Source: Flagellimonas sp. 389 (lineage in GTDB: Bacteria > Bacteroidota > Bacteroidia > Flavobacteriales > Flavobacteriaceae). From it: a stretch of 64,000 nucleotides of DNA. Below, piece by piece: positions 54,033 through 62,317 of the stretch. The stretch lies in contig NZ_JAHCMU010000009.1 in the NCBI RefSeq assembly GCF_018449435.1, forward strand, positions 122,328 through 186,327, given 5' to 3'. How positions within the stretch are numbered: the stretch's first letter is position 1; each line of letters starts with the position of its first letter. The notes under the pieces were generated by a model. That model saw only the letters and a list, made by a program, of their open reading frames with translations, was not told the origin of the DNA and made no database searches. Both the position numbers and the translations under genes were made by a program.

Positions 54033-56231
54033 ATGCGAATACTTCGTTTTGTACTTGTTGCAATGCTCCTTCCCGTTTTCCTTGTTGCGCAGACCAACAC
54101 CAAACAATTTACCGTAAAATATATTACCCAATCTATCAAAATCGATGGTGTACTGGATGAGTCCGTTTGGGAAACCGCAGAGAGCGCCCATGACTTTCAG
54201 CAATATTTCCCTTCAGACTCTATTTTGGCCATACAACAAACCGATATAAAAATGGTCTACAGCGCTACCACATTATACATTGGCGTAAAATTAAATACTG
54301 AAGGGGATGATTATGTAATTCCGTCTTTGCAAAGAGATTATAGAGCTGGTGGCAATGATAACATTAGCTTACTGTTCGATACTTTTAATGATGGTACAAA
54401 TGCATTTCTTTTTGGCATGAATCCTTATGGAGTTCGCAGAGAAGCACTAATATCCAATGGTGGAGGCGATTTGGGTGGTTTTACTACCTCATGGGACGTA
54501 AAATGGAAAGGAGAATCCAAAATGTATGATGGGTATTACATCTGTGAAATGGCAATACCATTGACATCCTTCAAATTTAAACAGGGAGAAACCAAATGGC
54601 GCTTTAACAGCTATCGTTTTGATATGCAGACCAATGAAACCAGCACCTGGATGGAAATACCTCAGAATCAGCTTATTTTTAGTCTTGCCTTTATGGGAGA
54701 TATGGTTTTTGAAAAGCCCCTAGGAAAATCCAGAACTCCCTTAGCAATAATACCTTATGTAAACGGACTCTCTGCAAAAGACTTTGAAACCGATGAATCC
54801 GTGAACGAGCTAAATTTTGGTGGCGATGCCAAAGTATCCATAGGCAACGGAATGAATTTGGATATTACCCTGAATCCTGATTTTTCCAATGTTGAAGTGG
54901 ATAACATTTTCACAAACCTTACCAGATTTGAGATTTCCTTACCGGAAAGAAGACAGTTTTTTATTGACAACAGTGACCTTTTTGCAACATTTGGAAATGA
55001 GCGCGATTCCAACCCATTTTTTTCAAGAAGAATAGGGATTGCAGAAGATGCAGATGAAGAAACTATTGAAAATGGGATTATCGGTGGAATCCGTCTTAGT
55101 GGAAAACTAAATGAGGATTGGCGACTGGGTTTGTTGAACATTCAGACCGAAGAAGACACTGACAATGAAATTCCCAGTAATAACAATACTGTTTTTGCCC
55201 TTCAAAAAAAGATGTTTTCGCGTTCCAACCTTAGTTTCATCTTTGTAAATAGGGAAACTTTTAAAGATTATGATTTTGTTTCTGAAGAAGATCGGTACAA
55301 TCGTGTCTTAGGTCTTGATTACAATCTTGCATCCTCGGACAACACCTGGGTGGGCAAATTTTTCTTTCATAAATCTTTCGCACATGATATTGGAGATGAA
55401 GACAGCTCTGGGGGCGTGGATTTACAGTACAACTCAAGACGTATTAATTTTGGGTTACGAGGAAATTACGTAGGTGACGATTTTAGATCAGATTTGGGGT
55501 TTGTTCGAAGAAATGACATTGTGGCCGCTAGACCCTTTATAGAATTTAATTTTTGGCCAAAAAAGGGTAAAATCAATAATCATGGTTTTCGCTTTAGCCC
55601 AAACGCCATCTGGAGGCCTACTTTAGATTTTCAAAATACGGATTATACAATTTTTACAAGCTGGGGTGCCCAATTTAAGACACAGGAAGAAATAGGTATT
55701 CGAATGTTCAACAGATTTACGTTCTTGACAGATACTTTTGACCCAACGGGAACCGATAACGCTATTGAGCTTCCTGCGGACCAAGGCTACTATTACACCA
55801 GTTACGAGATTGGATTTGAAAGTGATAGAAGAAAAGTATTTTCGTACGCTTTGGAACCTGGGTACGGTGATTTTTATAACGGCACACGCTTTTCATTTGA
55901 GGGAGATATGAGTTTGAGATTGCAACCGAAGGTCACATTATCCATGGCATTGAATTATGATAAAATAAATCTACCAGAGCCCTTTCCCAGTGCAGATTTA
56001 TGGTTGATAAGCCCAAGAATCAACATAACGTTTAACAAGTCTATCTTCTGGTCTACACTGGTACAATATAGCAACCAGCGCGATAATCTAGGCTTCAACT
56101 CTCGTTTACAATGGCGGTTTGCACCGCTTTCTGATTTATTCATTGTATACAACGATAATTATTTTGTAAATACTTTTATGCCGCGAAACAGATCCATAAA
56201 CCTGAAGCTTACCTATTGGCTAAACATTTAG
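54033..56231 (+). CDS. Exported DUF5916 protein with N-terminal CBM9-like domain
   Basis: A 732-residue protein. The signal peptide (MRILRFVLVAMLLPVFLVAQ) precedes a carbohydrate-binding family 9-like region (IKIDGVLDESVWETAESAHD, EMAIPLTSFKFKQGETKWRF) and then a large DUF5916 beta-barrel region (LPERRQFFIDNSDLFATFG, FWPKKGKINNHGFRFSPNA), ending in KLTYWLNI like an outer-membrane barrel. It probably sits in the outer membrane and binds sugar-like ligands; the role is unknown. The HAD gene follows after one base. Confidence 0.87.
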   Translation: MRILRFVLVAMLLPVFLVAQTNTKQFTVKYITQSIKIDGVLDESVWETAESAHDFQQYFPSDSILAIQQTDIKMVYSATTLYIGVKLNTEGDDYVIPSLQRDYRAGGNDNISLLFDTFNDGTNAFLFGMNPYGVRREALISNGGGDLGGFTTSWDVKWKGESKMYDGYYICEMAIPLTSFKFKQGETKWRFNSYRFDMQTNETSTWMEIPQNQLIFSLAFMGDMVFEKPLGKSRTPLAIIPYVNGLSAKDFETDESVNELNFGGDAKVSIGNGMNLDITLNPDFSNVEVDNIFTNLTRFEISLPERRQFFIDNSDLFATFGNERDSNPFFSRRIGIAEDADEETIENGIIGGIRLSGKLNEDWRLGLLNIQTEEDTDNEIPSNNNTVFALQKKMFSRSNLSFIFVNRETFKDYDFVSEEDRYNRVLGLDYNLASSDNTWVGKFFFHKSFAHDIGDEDSSGGVDLQYNSRRINFGLRGNYVGDDFRSDLGFVRRNDIVAARPFIEFNFWPKKGKINNHGFRFSPNAIWRPTLDFQNTDYTIFTSWGAQFKTQEEIGIRMFNRFTFLTDTFDPTGTDNAIELPADQGYYYTSYEIGFESDRRKVFSYALEPGYGDFYNGTRFSFEGDMSLRLQPKVTLSMALNYDKINLPEPFPSADLWLISPRINITFNKSIFWSTLVQYSNQRDNLGFNSRLQWRFAPLSDLFIVYNDNYFVNTFMPRNRSINLKLTYWLNI

Positions 56232-56232
56232 A

Positions 56233-57030
56233 ATGAATTTTAAAGTGCTCTGTTCCGATTTAGACGGTACCCTGTTATCCACAAAAAACGATGTATCTGA
56301 ATTTACGATTTCAGAAATAAATCGTATTAAAGAAAAAGTAAAGATCATATTGGTTTCCGCAAGAATGCCAAAATCCATGACCTATTTGCAACAAAGAATG
56401 GGCATACAGGATAATCCGATAATCTGTTATAATGGTGCCTTGGTTATGTCAGGAACTAAAGAGCTTAGTTCTACGAGCATTCCAACTGAAAATATTGATG
56501 AGCTTTACGACCGATGCAAATGCTACAATATTAAACTTGGACTTTACCACAAAGATGAGTGGTGCGTTAGTGAAAACTCCGAGCGTGTTGAAAAAGAAAT
56601 CTTCAATACGAGGGCAGAACCTATATTTGAACCTACCGAGAAAACCTTGGAAAGGTGGAGAGAAAATAATAGTGGACCGCATAAAATAATGCTCATGGGT
56701 ACCAAGGAAAACATGGATGATATAACCCTGGTGATGACAAACAAATTCTCATCAGTTCTAAACCATTACCGCTCCAATGATACCTTGATTGAAGTTGCAC
56801 CAAAGACAACATCAAAACTAAAGGCAATCGCAACGCTTTTAGAGCCCAAAACCACTTTAAAAGAAGTAATAGCATTTGGAGATAACTATAATGACATTGA
56901 AATGCTAAAAAATGTTGGGTATGGAGTAGCAGTATGCAATGCAAGAAATGAAGCAAAACAAATTGCCGATGCCATCACTTTAACCAATAAAGAAAATGGT
57001 GTGGCACAATTCATCAAAGACCATCTTTGA
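56233..57030 (+). CDS. HAD-superfamily (Cof-type) phosphatase
   Basis: A 265-residue HAD phosphatase with motif I SDLDGTLLST (Asp9, Asp11), a cap domain of the Cof type and motif IV FGDNYNDIEMLKNVGYGVAV. It probably hydrolyses small phosphorylated metabolites or flavins. It begins one base after the DUF5916 stop. Confidence 0.92.
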   Translation: MNFKVLCSDLDGTLLSTKNDVSEFTISEINRIKEKVKIILVSARMPKSMTYLQQRMGIQDNPIICYNGALVMSGTKELSSTSIPTENIDELYDRCKCYNIKLGLYHKDEWCVSENSERVEKEIFNTRAEPIFEPTEKTLERWRENNSGPHKIMLMGTKENMDDITLVMTNKFSSVLNHYRSNDTLIEVAPKTTSKLKAIATLLEPKTTLKEVIAFGDNYNDIEMLKNVGYGVAVCNARNEAKQIADAITLTNKENGVAQFIKDHL

Positions 57031-57036
57031 TTTTCC

Positions 57037-57044
57037 TATATTTG
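57037..57044 (+). promoter_or_regulatory. Candidate -7 element upstream of the DUF819 gene
   Basis: TATATTTG matches TAnnTTTG and lies 22 bases before the ATG at 57067. No matching TTTG is found at the normal distance upstream, so it is tentative. Confidence 0.35.
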
Positions 57045-57066
57045 AATCAATAGCCAACGCAACACT

Positions 57067-58329
57067 ATGAATCAGCTCCCCTTTACCGAAGACACCGTTA
57101 TTTTTGGATTGCTCTGCTTATGCTTGGGATTTGTCTTTTATACATCATCCCTAAAAAAAGGGTTTTGGAAAAAGTTCTATAGTATCATTCCCACTTTACT
57201 TATGTGCTATTTGTTACCCGCCATACTGGCAAGTACAGGAATAATAAACGAAACCGAATCCAATACCTACTATATCGCCAGCAGATATCTTTTGCCTGCA
57301 GCGCTTATTTTAATGACCTTAAGTATCGATTTAAAAGCAATATTGAATTTGGGCTCAAAGGCACTCATCATGTTTTTAACAGGAACTATAGGTATTATTA
57401 TAGGAGGACCATTGGCCATTTTAATTGTGTCTATTTTTTCCCCGGAAACCGTTGGCGGGAACGGGTTTGATGCCGTTTGGAGGGGTCTGGCCACAATCGC
57501 CGGTAGCTGGATTGGCGGGGGTGCCAACCAAGCAGCTATGCTGGAAGTGTTTCAGTTCAACCAAGAAAAATATGGGGGCATGGTGCTGATAGATATCGTT
57601 GTGGCCAATATTTGGATGGCAATTATCTTACTCGGTGTTGGAAAAACAAAGAGAATAGATGCATGGTTAAAGGCCGACACCTCTTCCATTGAAGAATTAA
57701 AGCAGAAAGTATCCAGCCATACGGCCAAAATTGCAAGAGTGACTTCTGTTCATGATTTTATGATGATGGTACTGTATGCTTTTGCGGGAGTTGGCATTGC
57801 TCATTTGTTGGGCCATCACTTTGCCGATTTTTTGGAAAACAATTTTGAAGTGATTAGAAACAAGGAAAAAATACTCTCTTCCTTAGGTTCAAAATTTCTA
57901 TGGATGGTCGTATTTGCCACTGCGATTGGTATAGGACTTTCTTTTACAAAAGCCAAGAATTATGAAGGTGCCGGTGCCAGCAAAATAGGTGGGGTCTTTA
58001 TTTACATCTTGGTAGCCACAATAGGTATGAAAATGGATTTAGGAAAGGTGATGGAGAACCCTGGACTCATAGCTATCGGGTTAGTATGGATTTCGATTCA
58101 CGCCGGACTGCTCATCCTTGTAGCAAAACTGATAAAAGCTCCTTACTTTTTCTTGGCCGTGGGGAGCCAAGCCAATGTTGGCGGAGCTGCATCTGCACCA
58201 GTCGTAGCGGCTGAATTTCATCCCTCATTGACCTCTGTAGGGATTTTATTGGCTGTGTTCGGTTATGTGGTTGGCACCGCAGGAGCTTATTTGTGCGCTT
58301 TACTAATGGAAGTTGCTTCCAATGTTTAA
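57067..58329 (+). CDS. DUF819-family membrane transporter-like protein
   Basis: A 420-residue membrane protein with about ten helices. The conserved blocks SWIGGGANQAAMLEVFQ and SQANVGGAASAPVVAAEFHP match the DUF819 (YjcL-like) family, which shares a fold with anion/keto-acid transporters. The substrate is unknown. It is followed 44 bases later by the DUF4369 lipoprotein gene. Confidence 0.9.
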   Translation: MNQLPFTEDTVIFGLLCLCLGFVFYTSSLKKGFWKKFYSIIPTLLMCYLLPAILASTGIINETESNTYYIASRYLLPAALILMTLSIDLKAILNLGSKALIMFLTGTIGIIIGGPLAILIVSIFSPETVGGNGFDAVWRGLATIAGSWIGGGANQAAMLEVFQFNQEKYGGMVLIDIVVANIWMAIILLGVGKTKRIDAWLKADTSSIEELKQKVSSHTAKIARVTSVHDFMMMVLYAFAGVGIAHLLGHHFADFLENNFEVIRNKEKILSSLGSKFLWMVVFATAIGIGLSFTKAKNYEGAGASKIGGVFIYILVATIGMKMDLGKVMENPGLIAIGLVWISIHAGLLILVAKLIKAPYFFLAVGSQANVGGAASAPVVAAEFHPSLTSVGILLAVFGYVVGTAGAYLCALLMEVASNV

Positions 58330-58373
58330 TTATTCCATAAGTTTATTGATATTTGCCCCGCTAAATTTTAATA

Positions 58374-59066
58374 ATGAAGAAGATTCTATTTTTAGTCGCC
58401 CTTGGATGCATCATTCTTTCATGTGAAAAGAAAACGGAGAAAACCATGACAATCACCGGAAACATCAAAGGCTTAAAGAAGGGAACGCTGTTTTTCCAAC
58501 ACTTTAGTGATTCAACATTGGTCGTATTGGATTCAATACAACTTAAAGGCGATGGAGCATTTACTTTTTCCCATGAAATTGAAAGTCCAGAAATTTTTTA
58601 TCTACACTTGAAAAAAGCAGATAAAAATGATTTTAACGATAGAATCACTTTTTTTGGTGAACCTGGAGAAATACGTATAAATACGTCTTGGAACACTTTT
58701 GATGTAAAGGCGAAAATCGAAGGATCAGAAACCCATGAAAAATTAATGGAATTCAATGCAATGATTTCCAACTTCAACATAAAGGAACTTGAACTTTCGC
58801 AGAAAGCTCTTTTACCAGAATTTAGAGAAGACTCTTTGGCTTTGGACTCCCTTCAAAAACTGGCAAATAGAAATCTATTGGGCCGGTATAGGTATGCACT
58901 CAATTTTGGAATGATGAATGGTGATTCGTATGTTACGCCATATGTAATGCTTACAGATGCCAAAGAAGCAAATCCAAAGTATTTGGATTCTGTTTACAAA
59001 ACCCTCACTCCAGAGGTGCTGGACTCCAAGTACGGAAAACTGTTCAAAGAGTACTTGAAAAAATAG
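58374..59066 (+). CDS. DUF4369-domain lipoprotein
   Basis: A 230-residue lipoprotein (MKKILFLVALGCIILSC, lipobox Cys 17) with a DUF4369 domain: MTITGNIKGLKKGTLFFQHF, ITFFGEPGEIRINTSW. In Bacteroidota this domain is usually the N-terminal half of thioredoxin/TlpA-like disulfide reductases. Here the thioredoxin half is absent; the chain ends KYGKLFKEYLKK. So it is a lone DUF4369 form, either a truncated gene or a stand-alone partner. Confidence 0.85.
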   Translation: MKKILFLVALGCIILSCEKKTEKTMTITGNIKGLKKGTLFFQHFSDSTLVVLDSIQLKGDGAFTFSHEIESPEIFYLHLKKADKNDFNDRITFFGEPGEIRINTSWNTFDVKAKIEGSETHEKLMEFNAMISNFNIKELELSQKALLPEFREDSLALDSLQKLANRNLLGRYRYALNFGMMNGDSYVTPYVMLTDAKEANPKYLDSVYKTLTPEVLDSKYGKLFKEYLKK

Positions 59067-59075
59067 AAAAGAGTC

Positions 59076-59348
59076 TTAGCTATCCAATTTATTCAAATCT
59101 TCGACCAACTCGGTTGCTTTCTCTTCGAGTTCGTTCCTAATTTCTCTAAAATGGGCCTTATTGTTTTCCACATCCTTTTTATGTACCTTATCCATTAGCT
59201 CGTCGAACACTGCAATGGCTTTATCGATTATAACGGTACCTTCTTCAGATTCCTTGCTATCAGAACCTGCTTCCCATAGGTAAACAGCTTCTATGATATC
59301 ACCTAAAACAAAATTGATATCTTTTTTAAGATCACGAATATTTGCCAT
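59076..59348 (-). CDS. Small helical protein of unknown function
   Basis: A 90-residue acidic protein that is almost all helix with heptad spacing (IRDLKKDINFVLGDIIEAVY and NELEEKATELVEDLNKLDS). No signal peptide or membrane segment. I do not recognise the family; its small size and position after the manA operon suggest a conserved Bacteroidota protein. Confidence 0.75.
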   Translation of the reverse strand: MANIRDLKKDINFVLGDIIEAVYLWEAGSDSKESEEGTVIIDKAIAVFDELMDKVHKKDVENNKAHFREIRNELEEKATELVEDLNKLDS

Positions 59349-59372
59349 ACTGACGTTTTTTCAAAGGTACTA

Positions 59373-60341
59373 TTAAATGGTAACTTCTAAAAGTTTAGTT
59401 CCCGTGGTGGTTATATTGATCGATGTGCTAGCAGCTGCAATTAAAATAGTTTCTCCATTGACCAGTGATACGGTTCCCCAATCATTTTTGATCTCGGCTT
59501 CGCCCTCAACACACATGTAAATTGTAAAAGAATCCCTATCTGTAACATCTAGGTGCATAGTTGTTGTTAGATTCAAAAAATTGGTCTTAAAATAAGGACA
59601 ATCAACCATTTCATTTACAGCATCTGTTGCACTTGAGTAATTGACCTTAAAATCATCTTTCTTCTCGTAGTCAATGGCATCAAGAGCCAATTCTGTATGT
59701 AGTTCCCTTAAGTTACCGTCTTTGTCTTTTCTATTAAAATCAAAAATCCTGTACGTAAGGTCAGAGGTCTGTTGAATCTCGGCCAACATAACTCCCGCAC
59801 ATATGGCATGTACTTTGCCAGTATTTATAAAAAAAGTATCCCCTTTGGAAACATACTCGTAGTTCATTAAATCCAAAAGTGTGTCGTCTTTCAGACTTTT
59901 TATATATTGATTTTTCGTTACGTTTCTATCGAAACCAACAATAAGCTTTCCATCGAGGTCAGAATTCATAACATACCACATTTCTGTCTTTCCAAAAGAA
60001 TTATGACGCTCTTTCGCCAGTTCGTCATTTGGATGCAACTGAATGGACAAGTCTTGCTTTGCATCGATGAACTTTATAAGAATAGGAAAATCGTCGCCAA
60101 AACGATTTATCACACGCTCTCCCAATAAATCTTTTCCGTTTTGTTGGATTAATTGTTTTAAGGATACTCCCTTTAAGTTGCCATTCGCAACTTCGGAAAT
60201 ATCTCCATCAACTCCTGAAAGTTCCCAGCTCTCCCCGGTTATTTCACTTTCGCTTGGTTTATTGAGAACTTCTTTCAGCTTTGTACCTCCCCAAAGCTTT
60301 TCTTTGAGTATAGGTTTAAATTTTAATGGGTATAACTTCAT
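59373..60341 (-). CDS. manA: Mannose-6-phosphate isomerase, class I
   Basis: A 322-residue zinc isomerase that links fructose-6-phosphate to mannose-6-phosphate. Motifs: LWGGTKLKEVLNK, FPILIKFIDAKQDLSIQLHP (zinc ligands), GKTEMWYVMN and GKVHAICAGVMLAEIQQTSD. It directly abuts the queD gene and ends the idi-queD-manA operon, 24 bases before the small helical gene. Confidence 0.93.
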   Translation of the reverse strand: MKLYPLKFKPILKEKLWGGTKLKEVLNKPSESEITGESWELSGVDGDISEVANGNLKGVSLKQLIQQNGKDLLGERVINRFGDDFPILIKFIDAKQDLSIQLHPNDELAKERHNSFGKTEMWYVMNSDLDGKLIVGFDRNVTKNQYIKSLKDDTLLDLMNYEYVSKGDTFFINTGKVHAICAGVMLAEIQQTSDLTYRIFDFNRKDKDGNLRELHTELALDAIDYEKKDDFKVNYSSATDAVNEMVDCPYFKTNFLNLTTTMHLDVTDRDSFTIYMCVEGEAEIKNDWGTVSLVNGETILIAAASTSINITTTGTKLLEVTI

Positions 60342-60749
60342 CTAACCAGAATAAGTCACAAAGTTACGAGGTGTTTCGTAAAGTATAACTTCTAAATCCT
60401 TTGTTTCTGCTATGTGTTTTCTAAGTTTATTCCAAACAACTACCGCAATATTTTCTGCTGTTGGGTTTAAGTTCTCAAATTCAGGAACATCCATATTAAG
60501 GTTCTTGTGATCTAAGGCATCTTCAACTTCATGCTTGATCAAGTCTTTTAACACTTTTAAATCCATTACAAACCCTGTTTCTGGGTCAATCTCACCCGTC
60601 ACACTCACGATAAGGTCATAATTATGACCATGATAGTTTGGATTGTTGCACTTTCCAAAAACAGCATCGTTTTTTTCAAAACTCCAATCGGGTCTATACA
60701 ATCGATGCGCAGCATTGAAATTTGCCTTTCTACTAACTTTCACTCTCAT
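60342..60749 (-). CDS. queD: 6-carboxy-5,6,7,8-tetrahydropterin synthase / PTPS family (QueD-like)
   Basis: A 135-residue T-fold enzyme with zinc ligands His15 (NAAHRL) and the HGH at 40-42 (NYHGHNYD), catalytic Cys34 and the C-terminal YETPRNFVTYSG. It should make the precursor of queuosine, or act as pyruvoyl-tetrahydropterin synthase; the QueD role is the default in bacteria. Its start overlaps the end of idi by 4 bases. Confidence 0.92.
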   Translation of the reverse strand: MRVKVSRKANFNAAHRLYRPDWSFEKNDAVFGKCNNPNYHGHNYDLIVSVTGEIDPETGFVMDLKVLKDLIKHEVEDALDHKNLNMDVPEFENLNPTAENIAVVVWNKLRKHIAETKDLEVILYETPRNFVTYSG

Positions 60750-61279
60750 TTCTCAAGGGTATTTTCAGTTAAGTAATCATAGAAACGTTCAAATATTATC
60801 TTGAACCAAGCAGTGTAACCTTCCGGATTTTTAGAAATATCATCTTTGATATCTTTAGGTAACATCCATTTCCAATCTGCTACTTCATCGGGATTGAGGA
60901 ACGGAGTCCCTTCATAATATCCTATCATTACATGATCTAGCTCATGTTCAGTTAGGCCATTGTCAAAAGGAGCTTTGTAGATAAAGGAAAACAATTCCTT
61001 CAATTCCGTTTTAAAACCCATTTCTTCCTGTAGACGTCTTTTCCCGGCCTCAACGTTGCTTTCACCATCTCTTTGGTGGCTACAACACGTATTTGTCCAT
61101 AACAACGGGGAATGGTACTTGTCTTTTGCTCGCTGTTGCAGCATAGTTTCTCCTTTGCCGTTCATAACAAAAACCGAAAAGGCCCTGTGCAGGACCGCTT
61201 TTTCATGGGCTTCCATTTTAGGCATTAGACCAATAGGCTCATCTGCCTCATTGACCAATATCACATTTTCTTCTTTCAT
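60746..61279 (-). CDS. idi: Isopentenyl-diphosphate delta-isomerase (type 1)
   Basis: A 177-residue Nudix-fold enzyme interconverting IPP and DMAPP, the C5 units used for carotenoids and quinones. The type 1 signatures LHRAFSVFVMNGKGETMLQQ and LWTNTCCSHQRDGE (Cys near 65-66) are clear, with the Nudix-like EAGKRRLQEEMGF. It is the first gene of the idi-queD-manA operon. Its presence fits the carotenoid cluster at the other end of the window, though the genes are not linked. Confidence 0.95.
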   Translation of the reverse strand: MKEENVILVNEADEPIGLMPKMEAHEKAVLHRAFSVFVMNGKGETMLQQRAKDKYHSPLLWTNTCCSHQRDGESNVEAGKRRLQEEMGFKTELKELFSFIYKAPFDNGLTEHELDHVMIGYYEGTPFLNPDEVADWKWMLPKDIKDDISKNPEGYTAWFKIIFERFYDYLTENTLEK

Positions 61280-61352
61280 AAAGTAAAAATATGACCTTTG
61301 TCAGGAAAAATCGAGATGTACATTTTTAAAATGTTCTTAAAACCCAATATTT

Positions 61353-62294
61353 TTAGAAGAAACGGGGGGATTTTAGGTTGCCCAAACTCTTTATAAAATC
61401 ATACCTGAGGATAACTTCTACTGAGCCATCGTTAAAAGTTGTACCACCCAAATCAGTGATTTCACGATCATAGGCAAGCCCAATAAAAAACTCATCCGAA
61501 ACCTTAAAGCCAAAGAGACCACTAAATGCCGCATCCCAACGATACGCTACGCCACCTATAAATTTTTCATTGAACATGAAATTGGCGGACAAGTCTACTT
61601 GTAATGGAGCTCCTTGCACCATTTTGGTCAAAAGTGTGGGTTTAAATTTCAAAAAAGGATTTAAATCCCAAACATACCCAGTGATAAAATAGAGGTTTAT
61701 TTGCTCAGCTGCCGTAGACACCGAAGCTTCGTCAAAATGTGTTGTTTCTAATATCCTCGGTGCAGAAAGCCCTGTGTAAAAACGGTCTGTATGGTAATAT
61801 ACTCCAGCCCCAATATTTGGAGAAAACTTATTCTGAATATCTTGCTGTAATGTTAATTGTGGGTCAATCTCAAATTCATCGAGCTCAGAGAAACGTATGT
61901 CCAACATATGCGCACTTGCCTTTAATCCAAAACTTAGCCTTCCCTCTACCGAAGTATAAATCGTATATGAAAAATCAACATCAAAATAAGTTTCTGAAGT
62001 AGGTCCAATTTTATCGTTAACCACTGAAACACCCAAGCCAACACCTCTATATCCCAATGGCGTATGAAGATTTAGGGTTTGCGTTTCTGGAGCCCCGTCC
62101 AATCCTAGCCATTGGTTTCTGTACAATGCCGCAATACTCAAATGTCCCCGTGAACCGGCATAAGCAGGATTAACACTGACCGTATTGTACATGTATTGGG
62201 TATATTGGGCATCTTGTTGTGCACTGAGCTTTAGTCCGGCACCCATTAGTATGCAGACTAAAACCAGTATTTGAACTTTTTTCTGTACTATCAT
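61353..62294 (-). CDS. PorP/SprF-family type IX secretion membrane protein
   Basis: About 313 residues beginning MIVQKKVQILVLVCILM, a signal peptide, with QQDAQYTQYMYNTVSVNPAY at the mature N-terminus and repeated beta strands typical of the PorP/SprF family. These proteins work with type IX-secreted adhesins. It lies 23 bases after the adhesin gene stop, the usual arrangement of an SprF with its cargo. Confidence 0.9.
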   Translation of the reverse strand: MIVQKKVQILVLVCILMGAGLKLSAQQDAQYTQYMYNTVSVNPAYAGSRGHLSIAALYRNQWLGLDGAPETQTLNLHTPLGYRGVGLGVSVVNDKIGPTSETYFDVDFSYTIYTSVEGRLSFGLKASAHMLDIRFSELDEFEIDPQLTLQQDIQNKFSPNIGAGVYYHTDRFYTGLSAPRILETTHFDEASVSTAAEQINLYFITGYVWDLNPFLKFKPTLLTKMVQGAPLQVDLSANFMFNEKFIGGVAYRWDAAFSGLFGFKVSDEFFIGLAYDREITDLGGTTFNDGSVEVILRYDFIKSLGNLKSPRFF

Positions 62295-62317
62295 GTTATC
62301 CACAGTAATCATTTCTT

